64,000 nt of DNA from Hyphomonadaceae bacterium (GTDB lineage: Bacteria; Pseudomonadota; Alphaproteobacteria; Rhizobiales; Hyphomicrobiaceae). A program made the translations under genes and the position numbers. Of this stretch, positions 17,330 through 25,503 are shown in pieces. Under the pieces are notes generated by a model. That model saw only the letters and a program-made list of their open reading frames with translations, ran no database searches and was not told the DNA's origin. Numbering within the stretch: the first letter of the stretch is position 1; each line of letters begins with the position of its first letter. The stretch spans positions 96,585-160,584 of the forward strand of contig JAIEQJ010000002.1 of the NCBI GenBank assembly GCA_019747815.1, read 5' to 3'.

Positions 17330-17919
17330 ACGGTGGCCAGACGCCCGGCCTTGAGGCTGCTCGCCCACCACACGAGGTCGTCCAGCATCGGCTTGGCAGC
17401 GTCCCGCAGGTGCGGATAGTCGGTCATCTTCTTGCCCTCGCGCAACATCCCGATCATCTCGATCATCTCGATCATGCCGACATGAACCGCGTGCTTCAGG
17501 CTCGCCACGTGCATCTCGGCCAGGATATTGCGCAGGTGCTCCACGGCACGGGCGCCGCCCACGCCGCCATAGCCCACGAACGCCGCCGGCTTGCGCTGCA
17601 CCTCGCTGTAGAGGTGATCCAGAGCGTTCTTCAGGACGCCCGTGATGCTGTGATTGTATTCTGCGGCAACGAAGACATAGCCATCGAGCGTCGCCATCTT
17701 GGCGGCCCAACGTTTGGCGACGGCGTTCTCGACCGGTGCATAGATCAGCGGCACCTTCTCCTCGAAGAACGGCATCGGATAGTCGCGCAGGTCGACAAGC
17801 TCGAAATCCGCGTCCTGGCGTTTGCGCGCGATGTCGAGCAGCCACTGCGCCGGCGTATCGCCGAAACGTCCCGGGCGCGTGGTGCTGAGGATGATTCCGA
17901 TCTTAAGTTTAGGGGACAT
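17326..17919 (-). CDS. NAD(P)H-dependent FMN reductase family protein
   Basis: A 197-residue flavodoxin-like protein of the NADPH-dependent FMN reductase family. The phosphate-binding loop is STTRPGRFGDTPAQW near residue 12, and the second flavin loop is AAEYNHSITGVLKNALDHL near residue 85. Such enzymes reduce FMN, quinones or azo compounds in the cytoplasm. Near residue 145 a 9-base unit is repeated three times, giving the odd IEMIEMIGM string. The HxlR-type regulator fragment lies 74 bases upstream on the same strand; these two families are often neighbours, and the regulator is broken here. Confidence 0.88.
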   Translation of the reverse strand: MSPKLKIGIILSTTRPGRFGDTPAQWLLDIARKRQDADFELVDLRDYPMPFFEEKVPLIYAPVENAVAKRWAAKMATLDGYVFVAAEYNHSITGVLKNALDHLYSEVQRKPAAFVGYGGVGGARAVEHLRNILAEMHVASLKHAVHVGMIEMIEMIGMLREGKKMTDYPHLRDAAKPMLDDLVWWASSLKAGRLATV

Positions 17920-17993
17920 GCCGACTCCTGCGTGATTCTGGTCAGCCGGGAATATTGTCCGCTACCGCCAGGCCGCAAGAACGCACGTTTTGA

Positions 17994-18414
17994 TCAGCTA
18001 CTTACCGTTTGATAAGTGTGGGTGCCGCCTCGGCCTGCGCTTCTGCATCGAAGCGACGCCGCGATGGCCGCCTCGTGAGCGGCCACCCAGTCACCGAGCG
18101 GCGTCAGCACTTCGCGCAAGGAGCGCCCGCGGTCCGAAAGCTCGTACTCCACGCGGGGAGGGACCGTTGGATACACCGTCCGCATCAGGAAGCCATCGCG
18201 CTCGAGGTTGCGCAGCGTCACCGTCAGCATCCGCTGCGAAATGCCGCTGACGGAGCGGTGCAGCTCGTTGAAGCGCATGCGCCTGTCGCCCAGCATGCCG
18301 AGAAATCGGGGCTGTCCACCTGTCGCCCATGAGCGCCAGCAGCTCGCGCAGGGTATTGCACTCGCTCTGCGGCCGCTGCGCGCCGTTGGCCTCGTCATCC
18401 ATCGTGGCCGACAT
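17994..18414 (-). pseudogene. HxlR-family transcriptional regulator, frameshifted
   Basis: The N-terminal part (from the ATG at 18414: MSATMDDEAN...LRELLALMGDRWTAPI) is in one frame, and the rest (LGMLGDRRMRFNELHRSVSG...VPPRVEYELSDRGRSL) is in the next frame. Joined, they form a normal 140-residue winged-helix HxlR protein with the family's exact spacing between the Trp of GDRW and the Phe of FNEL. The break is at about 18307-18312, where a run of three T on the minus strand (ATTTCTC) has one base too many. It is therefore a one-base insertion, either a real inactivation or a sequencing error. The intact gene would probably have controlled the adjacent reductase. Confidence 0.75.
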
Positions 18415-18548
18415 GTCCGATTATCCGCTGTTGCCCGGGTACGCGGCGGTACCGCCTTCACCCAAGATAGGCCCTGCGGCCGCCTATCGCCACTGTTCGC
18501 ATCGACGCCGCTGGCGCGGGTGCCCCGAAGCCCGCTATAGAGGGCCCA

Positions 18549-18661
18549 TGCGCACCGTTTTGCTTACCCTGCTCCTCCTGCTGGGCGCGGCACCGGCCCT
18601 CGCCACCGGCAGCCTCTCCCGCGCGTTCAAGGACGCCAGTCTGGCGTTGGCTGAGACGTGA
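18549..18661 (+). CDS. Possible 37-residue secreted peptide upstream of epmB
   Basis: A short ORF starting MRTVLLTLLLLLGAAPALA, an ideal signal peptide, followed by only 18 more residues. A weak GAGGG lies close to the ATG and a TATAGA box-like sequence sits just before it. The stop codon is one base before the epmB start, so translation could be coupled. It may be a real small gene, the truncated remnant of a longer exported protein, or chance; I recognise no family. Confidence 0.3.
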
Positions 18662-18662
18662 C

Positions 18663-19703
18663 ATGGTGGAGCCCGCAACCCACACCATTCGCACCGTATC
18701 CGGGCTCGCCGCCGCGAACCTCGTGGCGGCCTCCGATGCGCATGCCCTCGAGGCCGTCGCCGCGCGCTATGCGGTGGCGATTACGCCCGCCCTGGCGGCT
18801 CAGATCAACCGCACCGATCCCGCCGATCCGATCGCGCGCCAGTTTGTCCCGGATGTGCGTGAGCTCGACCACAAGCCCGAGGAACGCATCGATCCCATCG
18901 GCGATGAGGCCCACACCGTGGTGCCCGGCGTGGTGCACCGCTATCCCGACCGTGTGCTCCTCAAGCTCACGCACGTGTGTCCGGTCTACTGCCGGTTCTG
19001 CTTCCGGCGCGAGGTGGTCGGTCCGGGTGGCCCGCAGGCGCTCTCGGACCCGGCCATCGATGCCGCCGTCACCTACATCGCCTCCCGCGCGGTCATCTGG
19101 GAGGTGATCCTCACCGGCGGCGATCCCTTCATGCTGTCGCCGCGCCGGATCGCCGGCGTGACGCAGCGGCTGTCCGCCGTGCCGCATATCAAGATCCTGC
19201 GCTGGCACACACGCGTGCCGGTCGCCGATCCGGCACGGGTAACCTCGGACCTGGTTGCGGCCCTCGGCTCGGCCGGCAAGACCGTCTACGTCGCCCTGCA
19301 CGCCAACCACCCGCGCGAGCTCACTCCGGCCGCCCGTGCGGCCTGCGCCCGCATTGTCGATGCCGGCATTCCCATGCTGAGCCAGACCGTTTTGCTCAAG
19401 GGCGTCAATGACGACGCCGAAACCTTGGCGGCCCTGATGCGCGCCTTTGTCGAGACGCGCATCAAACCCTACTACCTGCACCACCCTGACCTGGCGCCCG
19501 GCACCTCCCATTTCCGCATGCCCATCGCTGAGGGCCAGTCGATCGTGCGGGCGCTGCGCGGCCGCGTCTCGGGCCTGGCGCAACCCACATATGTGCTCGA
19601 CATTCCCGACGGCCACGGCAAAGTGCCGGTGGGACCAGGCTACGTCGAAGATGGCTACGGCCGCATTATAGACCCGACCGGCACGCCGCGTAGCTATCCC
19701 TAG
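18663..19703 (+). CDS. epmB: EF-P beta-lysine pathway lysine 2,3-aminomutase EpmB
   Basis: A 346-residue radical SAM enzyme of the KamA family. The 4Fe-4S ligands are Cys106, Cys110 and Cys113 in CPVYCRFC, followed by FRREVVGPGG; the likely PLP lysine is Lys320 in the C-terminal DIPDGHGKVPVG. The length matches the short EpmB form (about 340) that lacks the C-terminal zinc region of catabolic KamA enzymes. It converts (S)-alpha-lysine to (R)-beta-lysine for EpmA, and its presence 1.3 kb from epmA in a cluster with efp makes this role much more likely than lysine fermentation. Confidence 0.9.
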   Translation: MVEPATHTIRTVSGLAAANLVAASDAHALEAVAARYAVAITPALAAQINRTDPADPIARQFVPDVRELDHKPEERIDPIGDEAHTVVPGVVHRYPDRVLLKLTHVCPVYCRFCFRREVVGPGGPQALSDPAIDAAVTYIASRAVIWEVILTGGDPFMLSPRRIAGVTQRLSAVPHIKILRWHTRVPVADPARVTSDLVAALGSAGKTVYVALHANHPRELTPAARAACARIVDAGIPMLSQTVLLKGVNDDAETLAALMRAFVETRIKPYYLHHPDLAPGTSHFRMPIAEGQSIVRALRGRVSGLAQPTYVLDIPDGHGKVPVGPGYVEDGYGRIIDPTGTPRSYP

Positions 19704-19724
19704 ACGCGCTGAAGCGAGGTTCCG

Positions 19725-20840
19725 ATGTCCTGGTACAGCCACCGCGTGGAGCGCGATCTCGCCCGCTGGCAGGCCGCAGGCTGGGTCAGCGACACCGGCG
19801 CAACCGCCATCAAGTCCGACCTCGCCGCCCGCAAGTCCGCCATCAGTGCCGCCGGGATTTTCGCGATCCTCGGCGCCATCCTGTTCGGCTTCGCCATCAT
19901 GAGCTTCGTGGCCGCCCACTGGACGGCCATGTCCAAGCTCTCCCGCCTGGTCCTCATCCTGGCGGCGCTGTGGGCGTGCTACGGCGCGGCCGGCTATCTC
20001 TCCGTCCGCAAGCTCGACGCATTCGCGCAAGCGGCCATTCTGGGCGGCATCGCCGTCTATGGCGCGGGCATCATGCTGATCGCGCAGATGTATCACATGG
20101 AAGGCAGCCCGCCCGATGCGGTGCTCACGTGGGCGCTCGGCGCGCTGCTGGCCGCCGGCCTCGCGCAGTCGCGCCCCGCTCTTGCGGCGGGCTTCGTGCT
20201 GATCGTGGTCTGGACGGTGTGGGAGCGCATGCTCATCGATGCCGCGCATTGGGGGTTTCTGCCGGTGTGGGTCGCCGCCGTCGCGCTGGCCGTCTGGCTG
20301 GGCTGGCGACCGGGCCTGCATCTCGCCGCCCTCAGCCTGCTGATCTGGCTGACCCCGCTCGGCTTCTTCGTGCTCGGCCGGCATGCGCACTGGCTGGTCG
20401 CCCTGATCGGAGCGGGCACGGCGCTCGCCGCCGCCGTCGCCGGCCCCGCCATCGACCGGCACCTGCCGGCCGCGCATGCGCTGTTCGCCTATGGCATTGC
20501 GGCGGCCTTCTGGGCACTCTTCACTGCCCAGTTCATCGACGACTATAGCTTCTTCGATCACCAGAGGGCGCGGTCGGTGGGGCGTCTGCTGCTGCTCGCC
20601 GTCTTGACGCTTGCTGGTCTGCTGGCAGCGATGTACTGGGCGCTGCAGAGCGGCAATCGCGGCGCGCTGTGGATCGGCTATGCCGCCTTTGCCGCTGAGA
20701 TCTTTGCCCTCTACTGGCGCACGCTCGGCACGCTGCTCGACACATCCCTGTTCTTTCTGGTGGCGGCCATCCTGGTTAGCGTGCTGGCGTGGGTGGCCTA
20801 TCTGCTGCACCAGCGCAAACTCCTGCAGGGATCCGCATGA
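19725..20840 (+). CDS. DUF2157 polytopic membrane protein
   Basis: A 371-residue protein with a short cytoplasmic N-terminal segment (residues 1-40, DUF2157: WYSHRVERDLARWQAAGWVS) and about ten membrane helices. A GAGGT site lies five bases before the ATG. The stop codon overlaps the next start (ATGA), so it is translated together with the GDYXXLXY protein; these two families form a recurrent pair, sometimes fused, in many proteobacteria. Function is not established; the pair is usually regarded as an inner-membrane complex. Confidence 0.8.
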   Translation: MSWYSHRVERDLARWQAAGWVSDTGATAIKSDLAARKSAISAAGIFAILGAILFGFAIMSFVAAHWTAMSKLSRLVLILAALWACYGAAGYLSVRKLDAFAQAAILGGIAVYGAGIMLIAQMYHMEGSPPDAVLTWALGALLAAGLAQSRPALAAGFVLIVVWTVWERMLIDAAHWGFLPVWVAAVALAVWLGWRPGLHLAALSLLIWLTPLGFFVLGRHAHWLVALIGAGTALAAAVAGPAIDRHLPAAHALFAYGIAAAFWALFTAQFIDDYSFFDHQRARSVGRLLLLAVLTLAGLLAAMYWALQSGNRGALWIGYAAFAAEIFALYWRTLGTLLDTSLFFLVAAILVSVLAWVAYLLHQRKLLQGSA

Positions 20841-21391
20841 GCATGACCACGCTCCGCAAGCTCATCATCGCGCTCGCCGCCGTTGCGCTGGCCCAGACCG
20901 GCGTGCTCGCCGCCATGGTGATCGACCGCACGCTGCTGCTCAAGAATGGGCGAGAGATCACGTTGCCCATCGTACCGGTCGACCCGCGCGATCTCTTCCG
21001 CGGCGAGTACGTGCGGCTCGGATACGAGATCAACACGGTGCCGGGGGCTCTGCTCGTGGGCCCGCCGCCGGCGCACAATGCCGCGTTCTACGTGACGCTG
21101 GAAAAGAACCCGCAGGGCGGATGGACACCGGTGAAGGTGAGCGCTGCCCTGCCCCACGAGCCCAATCCGAACCGCATCGTGCTCAAGGGCCGCTCGCGGT
21201 TTCTGACCAGCATGCAGGTGCGCTACGGCATCGAGAGCTACTTCGTGCCCGAGGGCCAGGGCAAACGGCTCGAGGAATTGGCGCGTGAGAGAAAGATGGC
21301 GGCGCGTGTTGCCGTCGACGCCCGCGGCAATGCGGCCATCAAGGGCCTCATCATCGACGGCGTGCTGCAGTACGAGGAGCCGCTGTTCTGA
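20837..21391 (+). CDS. GDYXXLXY-family membrane-anchored protein
   Basis: A 184-residue protein with one N-terminal helix (residues 7-29) and a periplasmic domain. The family signature appears as FRGEYVRLGYE near residue 56, a GEY variant of GDYxxLxY. The start ATG overlaps the stop of the DUF2157 gene by four bases, so the two products are almost certainly made together. The C-terminal part (MAARVAVDARGNAAIKGLIIDG) matches the family. Function unknown. Confidence 0.82.
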   Translation: MSMTTLRKLIIALAAVALAQTGVLAAMVIDRTLLLKNGREITLPIVPVDPRDLFRGEYVRLGYEINTVPGALLVGPPPAHNAAFYVTLEKNPQGGWTPVKVSAALPHEPNPNRIVLKGRSRFLTSMQVRYGIESYFVPEGQGKRLEELARERKMAARVAVDARGNAAIKGLIIDGVLQYEEPLF

Positions 21392-21459
21392 AGGCGCCAA
21401 TTGCGCCGCCATCGCACTGTGATAAAGACTGCACGGCTGTTCACGCGAGAGGAGACGCC

Positions 21460-21807
21460 ATGACGATCAAGCGGCACGAGCCATCGAAAATCTACTCGAA
21501 AGTCGTCGAGGCCAACGGCTTCGTGTTCACCGCCGGCATCGTGGCCGACGACATCCAGCAGGACGTCAAAGGCCAGACCCAGCAGATCCTCAAGGAGATC
21601 GACCGCCTGCTGAAACTCGCGGGCACGGACAAGAGCAAGCTCGTGTCCGCCACCATCTGGGTCACAGACATCCGCTCGCGCGACGCGATGAACGAGGCCT
21701 GGAACGCCTGGACCGGCGGCGAGAACCTGCCCGGCCGGGCCTGCATCGAGGCCAAGCTGGCCGACCCGCGCATGCTCGTCGAGATCGCCGTGGTCGCCGC
21801 CAAATAG
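21460..21807 (+). CDS. RidA/Rid-family deaminase
   Basis: A 115-residue Rid-family protein, a trimeric cytoplasmic enzyme that hydrolyses reactive enamines and imines released by PLP enzymes. The conserved RACIEA stretch supplies the Arg that binds the substrate carboxylate, followed by MLVEIAVVAA at the C-terminus; the central QTQQILKEIDRLLKLAG helix is typical. A GAGAGGAG site lies six bases before the ATG. It follows the GDYXXLXY gene by 68 bases and is probably separate from it in function. Confidence 0.88.
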   Translation: MTIKRHEPSKIYSKVVEANGFVFTAGIVADDIQQDVKGQTQQILKEIDRLLKLAGTDKSKLVSATIWVTDIRSRDAMNEAWNAWTGGENLPGRACIEAKLADPRMLVEIAVVAAK

Positions 21808-22003
21808 GGCCGCCACCCACGATTTGAACGGCGTTTGCCTACCGGCCGCACATTCTGGACTTATTTGCGAAGCTTTCCCTGTGACGCAAAAGCTGCTGCG
21901 GGGACAAAATGTTGCGGGTGCGACCGTCGACCAATCGCACGCCGGACCGGAATCGGGCAGCGTGGCTGTCCAGTCATGCCAATTTGATCAGAGGTTGTGG
22001 GAC

Positions 22004-22342
22004 ATGAAAAAGTCCGCGGCAGGTGTTTGCGCGTTTGCGCTGTTGGCGATGCTCGCAGGCGGCGCAGCGGCGCAGGAAACGGGCGTTGCCGGCATTCACT
22101 CGTGGGTCAAGGTCGGGCGCAAGACATGCATGCTCGATCACTACCACGACGGCAGCGGCAGCGGGGCGACACGCGCGCAAGCCGAGCGCGCCGCCGTCGC
22201 GGCGTGGGCGGAATTCACGGCGTGGGAGTATGGCGGCCCATGGGGGCGGTACTCCAACGCCGTGAGCAAGTCGACGCGCTGCTCACAAGGATCGGGCGGA
22301 TGGAGTTGCGCCGTGCAAGCGCGCCCCTGCCGGCCGTACTGA
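22004..22342 (+). CDS. Small secreted protein, unknown function
   Basis: A 112-residue protein with a signal peptide (MKKSAAGVCAFALLAMLAGGAAAQ). The mature part of about 88 residues has four cysteines, a WAEFTAWEYGGPWGRYSNAVSKS stretch and a C-terminal CxxxxxxPCRPY. This aromatic-rich segment recurs in small exported proteins of rhizobia, but I cannot name the family. The ATG at 22004 is preceded by GAGG and starts the signal peptide cleanly; the longer upstream reading is unsupported. It converges on the PsiF-like gene, 16 bases away. Confidence 0.65.
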   Translation: MKKSAAGVCAFALLAMLAGGAAAQETGVAGIHSWVKVGRKTCMLDHYHDGSGSGATRAQAERAAVAAWAEFTAWEYGGPWGRYSNAVSKSTRCSQGSGGWSCAVQARPCRPY

Positions 22343-22358
22343 GCAGGCCGGTGCCTGG

Positions 22359-22607
22359 CTACTTGCCGACCTTGTCGCCGATGCACTTGGTGGTGAAGCT
22401 CTTCTGAGCGGCACCAGCAAGTTTCTTCTCTTTGGCGGATGCGCTGCAGGCGCTCTTGGCGTCCTTCTCGCATTTGGCCATGAAGCTCTTCAGGGCGGCC
22501 CCGGCAAGCTTCTTCTCGGCGGCGGCGGCCTTGCAGGTTCCGGTCTGCGCCTGTGCGGCACCGGCGATCAGAAGCGCGGCAACCGCGGCCGCTACCAGAT
22601 ATTTCAT
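22359..22607 (-). CDS. PsiF-repeat secreted protein
   Basis: An 82-residue exported protein: signal peptide (MKYLVAAAVAALLIAGAAQAQ), then two PsiF-type repeats of the form C-x-A-x-A-x-KKLAGAALKSFMAKC and C-SASAKEKKLAGAAQKSFTTKC. The repeats are nearly identical and each has two Cys, which could form disulfides in the periplasm. The family is named after the phosphate-starvation-inducible psiF gene of E. coli; its molecular role is unknown. The ATG at 22607 is used because GAGGAG lies nine bases before it. An ATG seven codons earlier would spoil the signal peptide. Confidence 0.8.
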   Translation of the reverse strand: MKYLVAAAVAALLIAGAAQAQTGTCKAAAAEKKLAGAALKSFMAKCEKDAKSACSASAKEKKLAGAAQKSFTTKCIGDKVGK

Positions 22608-22708
22608 GGGTCTTGCTCCTCGCAACATGGCTATTTCCCGAGCACAGCATCTGAGCTTGTGCCGGGGCTTGGCTTCGTTGGGTCCGGCGGCGTGATCCCC
22701 ACGGGAGG

Positions 22709-23416
22709 TTAGTGAGTTTTCGTTGGTTCGGCTAGGTGTGTTCGCCTAGGGGTCAATACGGCTCGCAGCCATCGCGTTCCGGCACGGCCAACCATGAAGC
22801 GCGCATACCACACCAACACGCCATGGTTGTAGAAGCCAGCCGCCCGGCTGATGGCACGCCGGACGGCCCGCGGAAGGGCGCGTGGCGAGTAGGCGCCGGC
22901 GCCGCAGCGGCGCCGCAGGATGCCGGCAAGGTCCACGTAGGCATTGCCGGAGCCGAGAGTCCCGAGTGGAGGGACCTGCGCAAGGATGTTTCCAAGGCTC
23001 AACTGTGCGCGCCGGGCCAGACTGCCCATCATCGTACCGGCGAGGTAAGGAAGCATGGCGGCGACCTGGGCCGTAGTGAGCCCGCAGCGCCGCGCAGCCC
23101 GCGCCGCCAGCATCCGGCTGGCGTCCTTGGAGCCGAGCAGGGCTCCCAGGATGGCGTTGCCGTCGGCGCCCACGGCCTCATCGCGAAAGACATCGCTGTG
23201 GCTCAGGTAGGCAGCGTGATGTCCGCTCCCCAGGGCCTCCACGAGATCGGCCAAACCGCCGCGCGAGAGCGTGTTCTTCTGCAGGTACCAAGCGAAATCG
23301 GAGGCCACCCAACGCATCACCGCATCGGCTTGTGCCGGCGTGACAGCAAAGGCCTCAGCCAGCCGATCCGTCAGCGATCCGGCCTGCACCTGCTCGATGG
23401 CATCGCGCATCTGCAT
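22709..23416 (-). CDS. DUF937-like protein
   Basis: A 235-residue soluble protein with a central region (LGSGHHAAYL... DGNAILGALLGSKDASRMLAARAARRCGLTTAQVAAMLPYLAGTMMGSL) that resembles DUF937 proteins, in which helix pairs end in an LLGS/LLP pattern. The C-terminal 60 residues are Arg-rich and unlike the family. No signal peptide. Function unknown. It lies alone between the PsiF-like and EipA-like genes, all on the minus strand but with separate spacing. Confidence 0.6.
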   Translation of the reverse strand: MQMRDAIEQVQAGSLTDRLAEAFAVTPAQADAVMRWVASDFAWYLQKNTLSRGGLADLVEALGSGHHAAYLSHSDVFRDEAVGADGNAILGALLGSKDASRMLAARAARRCGLTTAQVAAMLPYLAGTMMGSLARRAQLSLGNILAQVPPLGTLGSGNAYVDLAGILRRRCGAGAYSPRALPRAVRRAISRAAGFYNHGVLVWYARFMVGRAGTRWLRAVLTPRRTHLAEPTKTH

Positions 23417-23542
23417 GGCCGCGCAGCCCTCCCCGTCCTCCCCGGGCGGCCTTGTGCCGGCCGCTCCGCTCAGGGCTGCAATGAAATCATCGCCCTTGCG
23501 CTGCGCAAGGGGAAAATGGCATGCGCCGAGCCGCTGCAGCTC

Positions 23543-24697
23543 TTAGAAGGGGTTCCACGTCTGCTTGGGCGTGAAGCGCAGATAGCCGATGCTGGCGCCC
23601 AGTCTCAGCCCCAATCCTGAACGAATGGGCGCCATGATAACCGTGCCATTGGTGACGAAGGTGGCACCCACGCCGCCAACCAGGTAGGCGGATCCATCTA
23701 TCCCCGTGAAGCTCGAATAGAGCTGCTCGGGTGTCTCCATCTTATAGATCAGGAACAGCGTCTTGGAGCCCTCGCCGCCGACGTCGACGCCAAGCGAAGG
23801 CCCATGCCAGAAAACCTGCTGCGTGCCCCCGCTGCGCAGGTACAGCGTGCCCTTGCCATAGCGCACGCCGGCGAGGAACGCGCCCCCGCCCTCGCTGCCC
23901 AGGATGTAGCCGGTGGGGCGTCCGCTCTTGCGGAAGACGTGCTCGATCACCGATCCGAGATTGGCCGACACCTGCCCGAAGAGGCCTGCGCTCGCCGCGC
24001 GGATTTCATCGATGGTGTAGCCATCGCCTTCAGGCGCCGGCGCCAGGGGTTGCTCCTGAATGGTGCTGGGAGGCTGAGGAGCAGACAGCGGCGTCGGCGC
24101 GGCGATCGCTACATCGCGCGAGGCATCCGGGATCGTCTTCGCCGGGCGCTCTGCGTGCGCATGCGGCTCTGACTTCACCGATGGTTCGGTCTTTACCGGG
24201 GGCGCAGGCTTGCGAACGGGAGCGGGCTTGGCTTCCGCACTCTTCGGCTTCGGCAGCGGGGCCTCGCCCAGCATCTGATCGAGCTTGGACAACATGTAGC
24301 CGGACTTGGCCTTGACGGTGGCCTGCAACTCCAGGCTGGCGGCCGACAGCTCCTGCAGCTTGGCGCAATCGGGCTCGGCGGAGGGGTTGATGGTGCCCAG
24401 CGCATCGATGCGCGCCAGCCGGTCGTTGGCTTCCGCGTCGAGCGCGGCAATGCGCTCGTCCTGCAGCGCCTGAAAGGCCTTTTCCTCGAACCCGACGTCG
24501 GGCCAGCCCATCTTGGTCTTGAGCAGGCGCATCTTCGCCTGCAGGCGCGGCGCGCTCTCGGCATTCAATTGCCGCAGCGCCGCACCGGCCCCGTTCACGG
24601 CCCTGGCAAAATCCTCCCGCGTGCAGTCCGCCGCCGCCCCGGCACTCTCGAGCGGAGCGAGACACAATGCCGCGAAGGCAATGATCGACAGTCTCAT
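23543..24697 (-). CDS. EipA/DUF1134 envelope-integrity protein with a long N-terminal extension
   Basis: A 384-residue exported protein. Signal peptide residues 1-23; then a helical region (about 25-150) with paired Cys; a Pro/Lys/Ala-rich linker (about 150-225); and a C-terminal DUF1134 domain (about 230-384) containing GLFGQVSANLGSVIEHVFRKSG, a glycine-rich GYILGSEGGGAFLAGVRYGKGTLY region and GGVGATFVTNGTVIMAPIRSG. EipA of Brucella is a periplasmic beta-barrel protein needed for cell-envelope integrity; that protein is about half this length. The extension is the unusual part and could tether the domain to peptidoglycan or a partner. It is divergent from the DUF2585 gene. Confidence 0.8.
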   Translation of the reverse strand: MRLSIIAFAALCLAPLESAGAAADCTREDFARAVNGAGAALRQLNAESAPRLQAKMRLLKTKMGWPDVGFEEKAFQALQDERIAALDAEANDRLARIDALGTINPSAEPDCAKLQELSAASLELQATVKAKSGYMLSKLDQMLGEAPLPKPKSAEAKPAPVRKPAPPVKTEPSVKSEPHAHAERPAKTIPDASRDVAIAAPTPLSAPQPPSTIQEQPLAPAPEGDGYTIDEIRAASAGLFGQVSANLGSVIEHVFRKSGRPTGYILGSEGGGAFLAGVRYGKGTLYLRSGGTQQVFWHGPSLGVDVGGEGSKTLFLIYKMETPEQLYSSFTGIDGSAYLVGGVGATFVTNGTVIMAPIRSGLGLRLGASIGYLRFTPKQTWNPF

Positions 24698-24884
24698 GTT
24701 TTTCTTCGAATCCGCGTGTCTGCGGCTGGGTTTAGAGCCTCCGGTGGGACAAAAAAAGGCCGCTACGGAATTTCTTGCAGGCCGAGCGGCGGCCCTGTGG
24801 CCGTCTTACCGCGCTGCCGCTGATCCTGCCGGCCCGCCCGCGGCAGCCGGTTCCCGCCACCCCGCGCCCATGTCAAGGTGGGGC

Positions 24885-25466
24885 ATGCCCCGCACCATAC
24901 CGCGACTCCCGCTCCCCACCGCCCTGCTGATCGCCCTCGGATTAACCATTGCGACAGCGGCCATCCTGTTCTGGATGGGCCGCATCCCCATGTGCAAGTG
25001 CGGCACCATCAAGCTCTGGCACGGCGGCCGCGGCGACTCGGAGATGTCGCAGCACCTGACCGACTGGTACACCTACAGCCACGTCCTGCACGGTGTGATC
25101 TTCTACTTCCTGTTGTGGGCCATCTTCCGCGGCCGCCTGTCGGTGGCGGCGCGCCTAGTCATCGCCACGCTGATCGAGGGCGCTTGGGAGATCTTCGAGA
25201 ACACCCCGTTCACGATCAACCGCTATCGCACGCAGACCGTCTCGCGCGACTACTTCGGCGACAGCATCGTCAACTCGGTCGGCGACATGCTGGCGATGGT
25301 CGTCGGCTTTCTGATCTCGGCCCGGCTGCCGCCCTGGGTCACCGTGTTCCTGCTGATCGCCACCGAGCTCGTCCTGCTCTACCTGATCCGTGACAACCTG
25401 CTGCTCAACATCATCATGCTGATCTATCCGCTGGAGTGGATCAAGCAATGGCAGTCGGCGGGGTGA
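24885..25466 (+). CDS. DUF2585 family membrane protein
   Basis: A 193-residue inner-membrane protein with about four hydrophobic segments and the family core: IPMCKCGTIKLWHG, SQHLTDWYTYSHVLHGVIFYFLLW and the acidic IEGAWEIFENTPFTINRYR. The conserved Cys pair and His/Asp residues suggest a buried polar site, but no activity is known. The family is largely alphaproteobacterial. The start is uncertain: the ATG at 24885 has AAGGTGGGG very close to it, and another in-frame ATG lies at 24870; much longer upstream readings cross the divergent EipA-like gene. Confidence 0.78.
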   Translation: MPRTIPRLPLPTALLIALGLTIATAAILFWMGRIPMCKCGTIKLWHGGRGDSEMSQHLTDWYTYSHVLHGVIFYFLLWAIFRGRLSVAARLVIATLIEGAWEIFENTPFTINRYRTQTVSRDYFGDSIVNSVGDMLAMVVGFLISARLPPWVTVFLLIATELVLLYLIRDNLLLNIIMLIYPLEWIKQWQSAG

Positions 25467-25503
25467 GCCGCGCCTGGGAAGCGACAACAGCCAACGACCG
25501 GCG

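Noticed and set aside
18663..19703. Catabolic lysine 2,3-aminomutase (KamA)
   Set aside because: Short length and clustering with efp and epmA favour EpmB; no lysine-fermentation genes are nearby.
22325..22352. GCCGGCC...GGCCGGT inverted repeat as a terminator
   Set aside because: It overlaps the stop codon and has no T-run on either strand.
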